From positions 248,001 to 312,000 of the forward strand of contig NZ_LQNT01000001.1 of NCBI RefSeq assembly GCF_001619585.1: a stretch of 64,000 nt of DNA, written 5' to 3'. The notes below the pieces were generated by a model. The model was given only the letters and a program-made list of their open reading frames with translations. It did no database searches and was not told where the DNA came from. This DNA comes from Bhargavaea cecembensis (lineage in GTDB: Bacteria > Bacillota > Bacilli > Bacillales_A > Planococcaceae). This document shows, piece after piece, positions 18,077 through 27,310 of the stretch; positions within the stretch are counted from its first letter, which is position 1; every line of letters starts with the position of its first letter. The translations under genes were made by a program, and so were the position numbers.

Positions 18077-18490
18077 ATGCTGCTATCGAGTTTCTGGTCT
18101 CATCCACTTGTGGAGACGGCCGGCTATTTCAGCGTCACGGTCCTCTGCCTGGTCGTATCAATGGTGATTTTTGAAATCGTGACGAAATACAAGAACTGGG
18201 AAGAGATCAAAAATGGCAATGTGGCAGTCGCACTTGCGACAGGCGGCAAAATTTTTGGGGTGGCGAACATATTCCGCCATTCCATCGAGCAGCATTCCTC
18301 ACTGCCGGAGATGCTCGCATGGGGTGGGTTCGGATTTTTCCTCCTCATTATGGCGTACTGGCTTTTCGAATTTTTGACTCCCCGATTCAATGTGGACGAA
18401 GAGATCGGAAACGGCAACCGGGCAGTGGGCCTCATCTCCCTGATCATTTCGGTGGGGCTGAGCTATGTCATCTCGGCAAGCATCACCTGA
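18077..18490 (+). CDS. yshE: DUF350 membrane protein
   Basis: A 137-residue integral membrane protein with four hydrophobic helices arranged as two repeats, typical of DUF350/YshE. The conserved basic-acidic loops KNWEEIKNGNVAVALATGGK and EEIGNGNRAVGLISLIIS repeat the N-G-N-x-A-V motif in each half. Function is unknown. AAAGGAG lies 9 bases before the ATG. It keeps the B. subtilis position between mutS2 and lcfA. Confidence 0.85.
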   Translation: MLLSSFWSHPLVETAGYFSVTVLCLVVSMVIFEIVTKYKNWEEIKNGNVAVALATGGKIFGVANIFRHSIEQHSSLPEMLAWGGFGFFLLIMAYWLFEFLTPRFNVDEEIGNGNRAVGLISLIISVGLSYVISASIT

Positions 18491-18523
18491 TTTCCGGGTC
18501 CGTCCCGAAAGGCGGTATATGGT

Positions 18524-18607
18524 ATGGATATGATCAAATTGGCCAAGGTGCTGCTGGTATTGTGTGCCGGCTTCATCATCGTCGGCATCTGGTGGCTGTT
18601 TTTCTGA
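18524..18607 (+). CDS. Putative 27-residue single-span membrane peptide
   Basis: A small frame, MDMIKLAKVLLVLCAGFIII-like (the actual sequence ends VGIWWLFF), starts 34 bases after yshE. It has an SD-like AAAGGCGG 8 bases upstream, one hydrophobic helix over nearly its whole length, and a positive N-terminus (K5, K8). It is too short to be sure. I do not recognise a family. It would be co-transcribed with yshE, before the terminator at 18738. Confidence 0.45.
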   Translation: MDMIKLAKVLLVLCAGFIIVGIWWLFF

Positions 18608-18737
18608 AGACTGGTGCAAGAGACGGAACGTCAAGTTGGGAAGCGTTGCGCGACCAGTTGCCGTACGACTCCCAAAGTCACACATGAAAAATGCATTTAT
18701 ACAGCCTTTCTCACCTTCAGTACAGGCACTTTTCAGC

Positions 18738-18762
18738 GGCGCAGGGAAACCTGCGTCTTTTT
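18738..18762 (+). terminator. Intrinsic terminator upstream of lcfA
   Basis: GGCGCAGG pairs with CCTGCGTC across a GAAA loop and is followed by TTTTT. Confidence 0.8.
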
Positions 18763-18771
18763 ACATTGATG

Positions 18772-18800
18772 TTGAAAGCGCATACATCATAAGGTAAGAT
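18772..18800 (+). promoter_or_regulatory. Sigma-A promoter of lcfA
   Basis: TTGAAA (18772-18777), 17-base spacer, TAAGAT (18795-18800), 43 bases before the ATG. No FadR box is visible here. Confidence 0.65.
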
Positions 18801-18843
18801 AGTAATAGGAATTTTCTAACGATTCTAAGGAAGGGGTCTGATC

Positions 18844-20541
18844 ATGACGGAAAAACCATGGCTCAAGAACTATCCCGAAGGAATCCCGCCGACGCTCGAC
18901 TACCCTGATGAACCGCTGCAGGACGGCCTGACCCGTTCGGCATCCAAGTATCCCGAAAAAACGGCCATCCATTTTCTTGGCAGACAGGTGAGCTACGAGG
19001 AACTGTATGGATCCGCACTGAAATTCGGGAATTACCTGAAGAGCCTCGGAATCGGAAAAGGCGACCGGGTGGCGATCATGCTTCCGAACTGTCCCCAGAA
19101 TGTCATTGCATTCTACGGCATTCTGTACGCGGGAGGCATTGTTGTTCAGACGAATCCCCTATATACAGAAAAGGAACTCGCTTACCAGATGAACGATTCC
19201 GGTGCCAGGGCGATTCTCACTCTGGACATTCTCTTCCCGAAAGTATCCAAAGTCATCGGTGATACGGCATTGGAGAACGTCATCGTCACAGGGATCAAAG
19301 ACTACCTTCCTTTCCCCAAAAACGTCCTTTATCCGTTTGTTCAGAAAAGAGAGTACGGCATGACGGTCAAAGTCGAACATCGCGGACGCAATCATCTGTT
19401 CACCGAGATCATGAAGCGCACTCAAGCTGAACCGATCGAGATCGCAGGCATTGATCAGGATGATCTCGCACTTCTCCAATACACAGGCGGGACGACAGGA
19501 TCGCCGAAGGGCGTCATGCTCACACACCGGAACCTGATTGCAAACACGGAGATGTGTGCCGCCTGGATGTACCGATGCGAACCCGGGGAGGAAGTGGTCC
19601 TCGGAATCCTGCCGTTTTTCCATGTCTACGGGATGACGACCGTGCTGGTGCTGTCGGTCAGCCAGGGGAACAAGATGGTGCTCGTGCCTAAGTTTGACCC
19701 CGAGACGGTTCTGAAATTGATCGACAAGCAGTCACCAACCCTTTTCCCGGGAGCGCCGACCATTTACATCGGCCTGTTGAATCACCCTGACATCAAAAAT
19801 TATGACCTGTCTTCCATCAAGGCATGCCTGAGCGGTTCCGCTCCGCTTCCGGTGGATATCCAGACCCAGTTCGAAAGTATCACAAAAGGCAAGCTGGTCG
19901 AAGGATACGGCCTTTCCGAATCGTCACCTGTGACACACGCCAACCTGATCTGGGACGGCGAGAGGAAAAAAGGCTCAGTCGGACTTCCGTGGCCGGATAC
20001 ACAAGCGGCAATCTTCAGGACCGGTACGACAGAGCCGGCGGAACAGGGGGAAGTGGGGGAGATTGCAGTAAAAGGCCCGCAGGTCATGAAAGGTTACTGG
20101 AACCGTCCTGAAGAAACGGCTGCCACAGTAAAAGACGGATGGCTTCTCACCGGAGATCTTGGTTACATGGATGATGACGGCTACTTTTATGTGGTAGACC
20201 GCAAGAAAGATATGATCATAGCCAGCGGTTTTAATGTATACCCGAGAGAGATCGAGGAAGTGCTCTATGAGCACCCCGGAGTCGCAGAATGTGTCGTGGC
20301 CGGAGTCCCCGACCCGTACCGGGGGGAGACCGTGAAGGCGTATATCGTCCGGAAGGAAGGCGCTGAACTGACGGAGGAAGAGCTGAACGAACATTGCCGC
20401 AAGAGCCTCGCCGCATACAAGGTGCCGAAACTTTACGAGTTCCGTAAAGAACTTCCGAAAACGGCAGTCGGAAAGATACTGAGGCGCACACTGATCGACG
20501 AAGAAAAAAAGAAGATGGAAGAGGAAAAGGTCATCTCCTGA
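18844..20541 (+). CDS. lcfA: Long-chain fatty-acid-CoA ligase
   Basis: A 565-residue AMP-forming acyl-CoA synthetase that activates fatty acids for beta-oxidation. The P-loop YTGGTTGSPKGVMLTH is near residue 213, the adenylate-binding GYGLSESSPV near 352, and the C-terminal hinge TGDLGYMDDDGYFYVVDRKK near 437; the catalytic Lys lies in KTAVGKILRR near 545. AAGGAAGGGG precedes the ATG. In B. subtilis lcfA heads the fadR-fadB-etfBA operon; here a separate promoter for fadR follows 8 bases after its stop. Confidence 0.94.
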   Translation: MTEKPWLKNYPEGIPPTLDYPDEPLQDGLTRSASKYPEKTAIHFLGRQVSYEELYGSALKFGNYLKSLGIGKGDRVAIMLPNCPQNVIAFYGILYAGGIVVQTNPLYTEKELAYQMNDSGARAILTLDILFPKVSKVIGDTALENVIVTGIKDYLPFPKNVLYPFVQKREYGMTVKVEHRGRNHLFTEIMKRTQAEPIEIAGIDQDDLALLQYTGGTTGSPKGVMLTHRNLIANTEMCAAWMYRCEPGEEVVLGILPFFHVYGMTTVLVLSVSQGNKMVLVPKFDPETVLKLIDKQSPTLFPGAPTIYIGLLNHPDIKNYDLSSIKACLSGSAPLPVDIQTQFESITKGKLVEGYGLSESSPVTHANLIWDGERKKGSVGLPWPDTQAAIFRTGTTEPAEQGEVGEIAVKGPQVMKGYWNRPEETAATVKDGWLLTGDLGYMDDDGYFYVVDRKKDMIIASGFNVYPREIEEVLYEHPGVAECVVAGVPDPYRGETVKAYIVRKEGAELTEEELNEHCRKSLAAYKVPKLYEFRKELPKTAVGKILRRTLIDEEKKKMEEEKVIS

Positions 20542-20548
20542 ACAAGCC

Positions 20549-20577
20549 TTGACATCCGGTCAAACTGAGAATAATAT
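20549..20577 (+). promoter_or_regulatory. Sigma-A promoter of the fadR operon
   Basis: TTGACA (20549-20554), 17-base spacer, TAATAT (20572-20577). The predicted start of transcription falls within the FadR operator that follows. Confidence 0.85.
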
Positions 20578-20584
20578 AGAAATA

Positions 20585-20602
20585 TGAATGAATCATCATT
20601 CA
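20585..20602. promoter_or_regulatory. FadR operator upstream of fadR
   Basis: TGAATGAATCATCATTCA matches the B. subtilis FadR consensus TGAATGAMTANTCATTCA at 17 of 18 positions and lies just downstream of the -10. The wider inverted repeat spans 20581-20606. It implies autoregulation relieved by long-chain acyl-CoA. Confidence 0.88.
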
Positions 20603-20631
20603 TATTTCTTTTTTATTTGGTGGTGAACCCA

Positions 20632-21219
20632 ATGAATCGGAATAAGCCGAAGTACGGACAAATTGTGGATGCGGCCGTGATTGCCATCGCGGAGAACGGG
20701 TACCACCAGGCCCAGGTGTCGAAAATCGCCAAACAGGCGGGGGTGGCAGACGGAACGATCTATTTGTATTTCAAAAACAAAGAGGACATTCTCGTCTCGG
20801 TGTTCCGTGAGAAAATGGCATTATTCATGGACAACCTCAGACCGGTGCTGGAAGACGGACAGATGGCATCCGAAGAAAAACTGTTCCGGATGATCGAAAA
20901 TCATTTCAGCGTACTCTATTCGGACCGTCACCTGGCCATTGTCACCCAGCTGGAACTGCGCCAGTCCAATAAGGAACTGAGGCTAAAGATCAATGAGGTC
21001 CTTAAAGACTACTTGTCCATGCTGGATCGCATTCTTCAAGAAGGAATCGAGCGCGGTGAGTTCGAAGGAGATATGGACATCCGGCTGGCAAGGCAGATGG
21101 TATTCGGAACCATTGATGAGATTTCCACCTCATGGGTGATGAATGATCAGAAATATGATTTAATTAAACTTGCGCCGGATGTACATAGGCTGCTCATGAA
21201 AGGCATGAAAGCCACGTAA
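20632..21219 (+). CDS. fadR: TetR-family fatty-acid regulator FadR
   Basis: A 195-residue repressor. The N-terminal HTH reads [26 protein letters not shown] (residues about 27-52, quoted in part: [18 protein letters not shown]), and the rest is the ligand-binding helical domain. FadR (YsiA) represses beta-oxidation genes until bound by long-chain acyl-CoA. Position before fadB-etfB-etfA and the operator in its own promoter support the assignment. I start at ATG 20632, after GGTGGTGA; an earlier in-frame ATG lies within the operator and would be untranslated leader. Confidence 0.9.
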   Translation: MNRNKPKYGQIVDAAVIAIAENGYHQAQVSKIAKQAGVADGTIYLYFKNKEDILVSVFREKMALFMDNLRPVLEDGQMASEEKLFRMIENHFSVLYSDRHLAIVTQLELRQSNKELRLKINEVLKDYLSMLDRILQEGIERGEFEGDMDIRLARQMVFGTIDEISTSWVMNDQKYDLIKLAPDVHRLLMKGMKAT

Positions 21220-21235
21220 GGGGGATGGGTGGACA

Positions 21236-22009
21236 TTGGAATTCTTGAATGTGAAAAAGGAAGACGGCATTGCGCTGGCCGCTATTAACCGGCCGCCGGC
21301 GAATGCGCTTTCACAAGGTCTGGTCAAAGAAGTAAACGAACTCCTGGATCTTGTCGAGCATGATGATGAAGTCCGTGTTGTCGTGCTGCACGGGGAAGGA
21401 CGGTTCTTCTCCGCAGGGGCTGACATCAAGGAATTCACGGAAGTTCCGGATGCGGCCGGCTTCACCAAGCTTGCAGGCAATGGACAGGGAGTTTTCGAAC
21501 GTCTTGAAAATTTCCCGAAGCCAGTCATTGCCGCAATTCATGGAGCCGCTCTCGGAGGAGGCCTCGAGCTCGCCATGGCCTGCCATATGCGGTTTGTCAC
21601 TGCAGACGCGAAACTGGGGCTGCCGGAGCTTCAGCTCGGGCTGATTCCCGGGTTCGCCGGCACACAGCGGCTGCCGCGTTATGTCGGTCCTGCAAAAGCG
21701 GCCGAAATGATGCTTACTTCGGACCCGATCTCCGGCGAGGAGGCGGTTTCCGCCGGGCTGGCAAATAAGGTCTTTGGTGAAGAAGAGCTGCTTGAAGGAA
21801 CTCTTGCCATCGCGCGGAGAATTGCGGATAAGAGCCCGGTATCGGTCCGTGCCGCGCTCCGCATGCTCCAATACGGCAAGCATGCCGGATTCCACGAGGG
21901 CGTAAAGGCCGAAGCGGACTCGTTTGGCGAAGTATTCGCATCACAGGATGCAAAAGAAGGGATTTCCGCATTTTTGGAGAAGCGGAAACCTGTATTCCAA
22001 GGCAAGTAA
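21236..22009 (+). CDS. fadB: Enoyl-CoA hydratase
   Basis: A 257-residue crotonase-fold enzyme that hydrates 2-enoyl-CoA in beta-oxidation. The oxyanion-hole loops are [11 protein letters not shown] near 60 and [20 protein letters not shown] near 100, with [20 protein letters not shown] carrying the second catalytic Glu region near 132. The start is TTG at 21236, with a G-rich SD (GGATGGGTGG) upstream; there is no closer ATG. It sits between fadR and etfB in the B. subtilis order (ysiB). Confidence 0.92.
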   Translation: MEFLNVKKEDGIALAAINRPPANALSQGLVKEVNELLDLVEHDDEVRVVVLHGEGRFFSAGADIKEFTEVPDAAGFTKLAGNGQGVFERLENFPKPVIAAIHGAALGGGLELAMACHMRFVTADAKLGLPELQLGLIPGFAGTQRLPRYVGPAKAAEMMLTSDPISGEEAVSAGLANKVFGEEELLEGTLAIARRIADKSPVSVRAALRMLQYGKHAGFHEGVKAEADSFGEVFASQDAKEGISAFLEKRKPVFQGK

Positions 22010-22032
22010 GACACGAAGGGGAGGATGGCAAA

Positions 22033-22806
22033 ATGAACATTTACGCACTGGTGAAACGCACATTCGATACGGAAGAAAAAATCTCCGTCCAAAACGGCGA
22101 AATCGCAGAGGACGGTGCAGAATTCATCATCAACCCATACGATGAATACGCAGTGGAAGAAGCAATCCGTGTCCGCGACGAACACGGCGGGGAAGTGACC
22201 GTCCTTACGATCGGCTCCGAAGAAGCGGAAAAGCAGCTGCGCACGGCCCTTGCCATGGGCGCCGATAAAGCCGTTCTCATCAATACCGAGGACGACCTCG
22301 ACGAGCTGGACGAGTTCGGTGCAGCGACGATCATCGCGGAATACCTGAAGGATAAAGATGCGGATCTCATCCTCGCCGGAAACGTGGCAATTGACGGAGG
22401 TTCCGGCCAGGTCGGCCCGCGTGTTGCTGAACTCCTTGACATCAACTATGTCACGACGATCACCGAGCTGAAGATTGACGGGGACAAGGCGACCGTCATC
22501 CGCGATGTTGAAGGCGATTCCGAAACGATCGAGGCCCAAATGCCGCTTCTCGTCACGGCACAGCAAGGTCTGAATGACCCTCGCTATCCGTCCCTTCCGG
22601 GGATCATGAAAGCCAAAAAGAAGCCGCTTGAAGAACTTGAGCTTGATGACATCGATCTCGATGAAGACGATGTCGAAGTGAAGGTCGAGCGTGTGGATAT
22701 TTTCCTTCCGCCTGAAAAGCAGGCCGGCCGAGTTCTCGAGGGCGACCTCCAGGACCAGGTCAAGGAGCTTGTCCAGCTGCTCCGCACCGAAGCGAAAGTC
22801 ATCTGA
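22033..22806 (+). CDS. etfB: Electron transfer flavoprotein beta subunit
   Basis: A 257-residue ETF small subunit. The N-terminal AIxxR-like alpha/beta fold carries AMP, and the family signature region near residues 140-190 reads DINYVTTITELKIDGD and PLLVTAQQGLNDPRYPSLPG, with the protruding arm KAKKKPLEELELDDIDLDE. It passes electrons from acyl-CoA dehydrogenases to the respiratory chain. GGGGAGGATG precedes the ATG. It is part of fadR-fadB-etfB-etfA. Confidence 0.95.
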   Translation: MNIYALVKRTFDTEEKISVQNGEIAEDGAEFIINPYDEYAVEEAIRVRDEHGGEVTVLTIGSEEAEKQLRTALAMGADKAVLINTEDDLDELDEFGAATIIAEYLKDKDADLILAGNVAIDGGSGQVGPRVAELLDINYVTTITELKIDGDKATVIRDVEGDSETIEAQMPLLVTAQQGLNDPRYPSLPGIMKAKKKPLEELELDDIDLDEDDVEVKVERVDIFLPPEKQAGRVLEGDLQDQVKELVQLLRTEAKVI

Positions 22807-22841
22807 GCCGACCGGCACATTCGATACAGGAGGGGTAAACT

Positions 22842-23819
22842 ATGTCCAAAAAAGTGATTGTTCTAGGGGAAGTACGGGACGGCGCATTGCGCAACGTCTC
22901 TTTTGAAGCGATTGCAGCTGCGAAGAAAATTTCAGGCGGGGGCGAGATTGTCGGAGTCCTGATCGGGGATTCCGTCCAGGACCTCGGACAGGAACTGGTT
23001 CAGTACGGGGCCGACCGAGTCGTGACAGTTGAGCATCCGCATCTGAAGCACTATACATCCGACGGGTTCGGCCAGGCATTCATGGCTGTCCATGAACAGG
23101 AAGAGCCTGAAGCGATTGTCTTCGGCCATACGGCCCTCGGCAAGGACCTGTCACCAAAAATTGCGGCGAAGCTCCAGAGCGGGCTTGTCTCCGATGTGAC
23201 GGAGATCGAGGGTGAGGATGATGACGCCGTCTTTATCCGCCCGATATACTCCGGCAAGGCCTTTGAAAAGGTCAAGATTAATGAAGGTACGGTGTTCGTC
23301 ACCATCCGCCCGAACAACATCGAGCCGCTCGCACAGGATGCGGACCGCTCCGGCGATGTCTCGGCGGTCAGCGCAACCATTCAGAACCTGCGCTCGGTCG
23401 TGAAGGACGTCGTGACAAAAGCGACTGATGGTGTCGACATGTCCGAGGCGAAAGTCATTGTGGCCGGCGGTCGCGGCGTCAAGGGGCCTGAAGGTTTCGA
23501 GCCGCTCAAAGAGCTTGCGGATCTGCTCGGCGGTGCAATCGGTGCGTCACGCGGAGCGTGCGATGCCGACTACTGTGACTACTCGCTCCAAATCGGCCAG
23601 ACGGGCAAGGTAGTTACGCCAGATCTTTACATCGCGGCAGGCATTTCCGGCGCCATCCAGCACCTTGCCGGCATGTCCAACTCCAAAGTGATCGTCGCGA
23701 TCAACAAAGACCCTGAAGCCAACATCTTCAAGGTGGCGGACTACGGCATCGTTGGAGACCTTTTCGAAGTCATCCCGATGATGATCGAAGAGATCAAGCA
23801 GCTCAAGGTAAACGCCTGA
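22842..23819 (+). CDS. etfA: Electron transfer flavoprotein alpha subunit
   Basis: A 325-residue ETF large subunit holding FAD. The C-terminal FAD domain has the signature [20 protein letters not shown] near 250 and [20 protein letters not shown], followed by [14 protein letters not shown] hydrophilic loop [17 protein letters not shown] contains the conserved Arg that modulates flavin potential. CAGGAGGGG precedes the ATG. It is the last gene of the fad operon, followed by a terminator. Confidence 0.95.
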   Translation: MSKKVIVLGEVRDGALRNVSFEAIAAAKKISGGGEIVGVLIGDSVQDLGQELVQYGADRVVTVEHPHLKHYTSDGFGQAFMAVHEQEEPEAIVFGHTALGKDLSPKIAAKLQSGLVSDVTEIEGEDDDAVFIRPIYSGKAFEKVKINEGTVFVTIRPNNIEPLAQDADRSGDVSAVSATIQNLRSVVKDVVTKATDGVDMSEAKVIVAGGRGVKGPEGFEPLKELADLLGGAIGASRGACDADYCDYSLQIGQTGKVVTPDLYIAAGISGAIQHLAGMSNSKVIVAINKDPEANIFKVADYGIVGDLFEVIPMMIEEIKQLKVNA

Positions 23820-23826
23820 TCATAGC

Positions 23827-23859
23827 GGGGCTGTCCGGTTCAGGGACGGCCCTGTTTTT
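23827..23859 (+). terminator. Intrinsic terminator of etfA
   Basis: GGGCTGTCC pairs with GGACGGCCC (one G-U) and runs into TGTTTTT. Confidence 0.85.
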
Positions 23860-23973
23860 GGTGTCTGCGGCTACAGAATAGATTTTTGCAGAGCGGGTAA
23901 ACAATTGATGAACCGCATACCCGGTAAGCGGTTATCCTGTACAGGCAGAACATTCGCCGGCCATTCGGGCAGG

Positions 23974-23982
23974 TGCTATAAT
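23974..23982 (+). promoter_or_regulatory. Extended -10 promoter of trxA
   Basis: TGCTATAAT is an extended -10 element 35 bases before trxA; the -35 is weak. Upstream, an AACCGC...GCGGTT hairpin and a CCTGTACAGG palindrome (about 23915-23945) have no assigned role. Confidence 0.6.
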
Positions 23983-24017
23983 GACCCAAGAGTGGTTAAT
24001 CATGAGGAGGTAATCTA

Positions 24018-24332
24018 ATGGCTATTCAACATGCAACCGATCAAGATTTCCAAACAAAAGTTTCCGACGGGCTCGTCCTCGTCGATTTCTGGGCAACATG
24101 GTGCGGACCGTGCAAGATGATCGCTCCTGTTCTTGAAGAAGTCGATGCGGAAATCGGCGACAAAGTTCAGATTGTCAAAGTCGACGTCGACGAAAACCAG
24201 CAGACAGCCGGCAAATACGGCATCATGTCGATTCCGACACTCGTTCTCTTCAAAGACGGCGAGATCGTCGACAAGGTCGTCGGCTTCAATCCGAAAGAAA
24301 AGCTTGTCCAGTTCATCGAGCAGTACGCGTAA
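24018..24332 (+). CDS. trxA: Thioredoxin
   Basis: A 104-residue cytosolic thiol-disulfide reductase with the full thioredoxin fold. The active site is WATWCGPCKM near residue 28; the cis-proline is in SIPTLVLFKDGE near 73. GAGGAGG precedes the ATG. It lies between etfA and uvrC, as in related Bacillales, and is monocistronic with its own terminator. Confidence 0.97.
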   Translation: MAIQHATDQDFQTKVSDGLVLVDFWATWCGPCKMIAPVLEEVDAEIGDKVQIVKVDVDENQQTAGKYGIMSIPTLVLFKDGEIVDKVVGFNPKEKLVQFIEQYA

Positions 24333-24346
24333 CAACAAGAACGCTG

Positions 24347-24377
24347 ACCGGGTCCCTCAGAGGTGCCCGGTTTTTTT
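24347..24377 (+). terminator. Intrinsic terminator of trxA
   Basis: ACCGGG and CCCGGT close a partly paired stem ending in seven T; the T tract is just upstream of the uvrC SD. Confidence 0.8.
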
Positions 24378-24392
24378 GGCAGGTGAATCCAT

Positions 24393-26207
24393 ATGAATGA
24401 AACAATCCGCCAGAAACTGGCGATTCTGCCCGATCAGCCGGGATGTTACCTCATGAAAGACCGGCAGGGCACCATCATCTATGTCGGAAAGGCAAAAGTG
24501 CTCAAGAACCGTGTCCGCTCCTATTTCACCGGATCGCATGATGCCAAGACACAGCGGCTCGTGAGCGAAATCGAGGACTTTGAATACTTTGTCACGTCCT
24601 CCGACATCGAAGCGCTCATCCTGGAGCTTAATCTGATCAAGAAGCATGATCCGAAATACAATATCATGCTCAAGGACGACAAAACCTATCCTTACATCAA
24701 GCTGACCGCCGAACGCCATCCGCGCCTGATTGTCACGCGGAAGGTGAAGAAGGATAAGGGAAAGTACTTCGGGCCCTATCCGAATGCCTATGCGGCACAG
24801 GAGACGAAGAAACTGCTCGACCGGATCTATCCGCTCCGGAAATGCAATACGCTGCCGGACCGGGTGTGTCTCTATTATCACCTCGGCCAGTGCCTGGCAC
24901 CTTGTGTAAATGAGGTTCTGCCGGAGACTTACCGGGAGATGACAACCGGCATCACCAGATTCCTGAATGGCGGGTACAAGGAAGTCAAAGATGACCTGTC
25001 CCGTAAGATGGAAGAAGCGGCGGAAAAGCTGGAGTTCGAACGGGCAAAGGAATACCGCGACCAGATCTCAAATATCGAAGCCGTCATGGAAAAGCAGAAA
25101 ATGACCACAACTGACATGACCGATCGGGACGTCTTCGGCTATGCGGTCGACAAAGGGTGGATGTGCGTCCAGGTATTTTTCATCCGTCAGGGCAAGCTGA
25201 TTGAGCGGGACGTTTCGCTTTTTCCGATCTACCGCGATCCGGACGAGGAATTCCTGACGTACATCGGGTCATTCTATGATAAGCCGGAGCATATTCAGCC
25301 AAAGGAAATCTTCTTCCCCGAAGGGACGGACGTCGAGATCGTCAGCCAGCTGCTCGCCGCTAAGGTAACGGTGCCTCAGCGCGGACAGAAAAAGGACATG
25401 GTGAAGCTTGCCGAAAAAAATGCGCGGATTGCACTTTCCGAAAAGTTCCAGCTGATTGAACGGAGGGAACAGCGGACAGTCGGGGCCTGCGAACAGCTCG
25501 GCGAAGCGATGGGCATCGCTTCACCATTCCGCATTGAAGCGTTCGACAACTCGCATACTTTCGGAGCGGAGGCGGTGTCTGCGATGGTCACATTCGTCGA
25601 CGGGCGGCCGGACAAAAAAGGCTACCGGAAATACAAGACGAAGTCAGCCTCACGCCATGACGACTATGGTGCGATGAGGGAAGTGGTCAGGAGAAGGTAC
25701 GTCCGTGTGCTGAGGGACGATCTCCCGCTTCCGGATCTCGTCCTCATCGACGGGGGGAAAGGGCAGATCAGCGCTGCCAGGGAAGTGATCGAGGATGAGC
25801 TCGGACTCGATATTCCGGTTGCCGGCCTCGCAAAGGATGACAAGCACCAGACTGCGCTGCTCCTGTACGGGGACCCGCCGGAAGTCATTCCGCTGAAGCG
25901 CACCGGCGAAGCTTTCTACCTGCTGCAGCGGATACAGGACGAAGTGCACCGGTTCGCCATCACGTTTCACCGGCAGCGCAGGGGAGCGAAGTCCCTCACT
26001 TCCTCGCTGGACGGGATCCCTGGAGTCGGGGCCAAGCGGAAAAACCAGCTCCTCAGACATTTCGGATCGGTCAAAAAAATCCGGGCTGCTGGAGTGGATG
26101 AACTGAAGGAAGCGGGACTGCCGCAGTCCGTTGCGGAAACCGTGGAGGAGTATTTCAGGGAGCAGGACAAGGCAAAGGAAGATAAGACATCCGGTACCGG
26201 CGAATAA
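24393..26207 (+). CDS. uvrC: UvrABC system protein C
   Basis: A 604-residue nucleotide-excision-repair nuclease making both incisions around a lesion. The N-terminal GIY-YIG domain (residues about 12-90; [20 protein letters not shown]) makes the 3' cut. The UVR helix pair near 200 ([20 protein letters not shown]) binds UvrB. The RNase H-like domain ([20 protein letters not shown] near 385, with VLIDGGKGQ near 450) makes the 5' cut, and a C-terminal HhH2 pair starts at [26 protein letters not shown] precedes the ATG. It follows the trxA terminator closely, so its promoter is not obvious. Confidence 0.95.
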   Translation: MNETIRQKLAILPDQPGCYLMKDRQGTIIYVGKAKVLKNRVRSYFTGSHDAKTQRLVSEIEDFEYFVTSSDIEALILELNLIKKHDPKYNIMLKDDKTYPYIKLTAERHPRLIVTRKVKKDKGKYFGPYPNAYAAQETKKLLDRIYPLRKCNTLPDRVCLYYHLGQCLAPCVNEVLPETYREMTTGITRFLNGGYKEVKDDLSRKMEEAAEKLEFERAKEYRDQISNIEAVMEKQKMTTTDMTDRDVFGYAVDKGWMCVQVFFIRQGKLIERDVSLFPIYRDPDEEFLTYIGSFYDKPEHIQPKEIFFPEGTDVEIVSQLLAAKVTVPQRGQKKDMVKLAEKNARIALSEKFQLIERREQRTVGACEQLGEAMGIASPFRIEAFDNSHTFGAEAVSAMVTFVDGRPDKKGYRKYKTKSASRHDDYGAMREVVRRRYVRVLRDDLPLPDLVLIDGGKGQISAAREVIEDELGLDIPVAGLAKDDKHQTALLLYGDPPEVIPLKRTGEAFYLLQRIQDEVHRFAITFHRQRRGAKSLTSSLDGIPGVGAKRKNQLLRHFGSVKKIRAAGVDELKEAGLPQSVAETVEEYFREQDKAKEDKTSGTGE

Positions 26208-26219
26208 AGGAGGAGCGGG

Positions 26220-26591
26220 ATGAACTGGAGAATGGTCGAGGATGCCATCCTCAGGGCGCGGGAAGAAGGGAAGTTCAACAATCTTCCCGGCGCGGGCAAG
26301 CCGCTGCCGAAAGACGAACTGGAGCATGTGCCGCCTGACATCCGGATGGCGGTCCGGATCCTAAAAAACAGCGGTTATGATGAAGAAGCCATGTTCGTAC
26401 AGAGGGAAATGAACGAACTGGGCAGCCGGCTCAAGCACGCTCCCGATGAGGAGAAGACCGAGCTGGAGCAGGCCTATAATCAGCAAATGAGAAAGATGAA
26501 CAGCATTCTTTCAAAAAAGGGTGTCCGGACCAACAGTTCCGCATTCAGGCAGTACAGCCGGCAGATCAACGACCGGCTGAAATGGGACTAA
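26220..26591 (+). CDS. DUF1992 (DnaJ-homologue subfamily C28-like) protein
   Basis: A 123-residue soluble protein of the DUF1992 family: the hallmark is the N-terminal MVEDAILRAREEGKFNNLPG followed by GKPLPKDE, then a helical region with FVQREMNELGSRL. Its role is unknown. AAAGGAGGAG lies before the ATG, 12 bases after uvrC, so the two are likely co-transcribed. B. subtilis has lysC at this place. Confidence 0.85.
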   Translation: MNWRMVEDAILRAREEGKFNNLPGAGKPLPKDELEHVPPDIRMAVRILKNSGYDEEAMFVQREMNELGSRLKHAPDEEKTELEQAYNQQMRKMNSILSKKGVRTNSSAFRQYSRQINDRLKWD

Positions 26592-26595
26592 GCAC

Positions 26596-26637
26596 AGAGC
26601 GGCCGTGCAACGGATATCCGTCGCACGGCCGCTCTAT
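26596..26637. terminator. Terminator between DUF1992 gene and yslB
   Basis: AGAGCGGCCGTGC and GCACGGCCGCTCT form a 13-bp stem between convergent genes. The T tract is weak on both strands, so termination strength is uncertain. Confidence 0.65.
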
Positions 26638-26651
26638 TGTTCCGCAAAACA

Positions 26652-27068
26652 TCAATCCCATGCCAGCGTGAGTCTAACTACGCCCTGGCGGCGATCCGCT
26701 TCGGGGCGGCACTCGGCAACCCTGTCATGGATTTTCTGGTACTGCGCCGCAAGAAACCCGGCTTCGACCGAATAACATCGCCGGCCTTTCTTCACCTGTT
26801 CGGCATCGGATTCCAGCACATAGATGATCTCTCTTTTGCCGGCAGATTCCCGGCTGAGCATTCCCCAGCCCGCTTCAAGGAAAAATCCGGCGGCCTCATC
26901 CATATCAAAAAGAGGGAATTCGGCTGCCAGCTCCTTGCCGGCCCAGTAGAGAATCTCTTCCTCGTGCCTTCCGAGGACAGATGGAAGAATATGATCACGG
27001 AAAAGGGCATAGCCGAACTCAGTCGCTTTTCCTTTTCCCGCCTCGGCACTTTCCGGTTTCAACTCCAT
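26652..27068 (-). CDS. yslB: YslB family protein (DUF2507)
   Basis: A 138-residue soluble protein. Conserved YslB features are GYALFRDHILPSVLGRHEEE near residue 19, LYWAGKELAAEFPL near 39, FFLEAGWGML near 60 and FLAAQYQKIHDRVAECRPE near 104. It belongs to the family with a fold of the V4R/TRAPP type, but no activity is known. GAAGAGG precedes the ATG on the minus strand. The neighbours fit: yslB precedes sdhC in Bacillus, there in the same region. Confidence 0.85.
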   Translation of the reverse strand: MELKPESAEAGKGKATEFGYALFRDHILPSVLGRHEEEILYWAGKELAAEFPLFDMDEAAGFFLEAGWGMLSRESAGKREIIYVLESDAEQVKKGRRCYSVEAGFLAAQYQKIHDRVAECRPEADRRQGVVRLTLAWD

Positions 27069-27164
27069 TTATGTTCGCCTCTTCCGTTGCAAATCTTGAC
27101 CGGAAGCCTTTTTAGCTGTCCGGGGACCGCATACGCGGCTTTTGTCGAAAATGTGACCGTCACC

Positions 27165-27193
27165 TTGATTTCCCCTTATTTCAGGAGTACAAT
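27165..27193 (+). promoter_or_regulatory. Sigma-A promoter of sdhCAB
   Basis: TTGATT (27165-27170), 17-base spacer, TACAAT (27188-27193). It leaves a leader of about 110 bases before sdhC. Confidence 0.75.
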
Positions 27194-27310
27194 GGTCATG
27201 TCTTAAATATTGTAAACATGATTAAATATGCAGTCAATGCACGCTTCCGCCGGCAGGCGGGGGCATCCTTGTCTGCCTGTTTGTCAGTACTAAGGGGGGT
27301 AAAAGATTTC

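Noticed and set aside
27207-27222. CcpA cre site in the sdhC leader (TGTAAACATGATTA)
   Set aside because: It misses the central CG and other positions of the cre consensus, so it is too weak to call.
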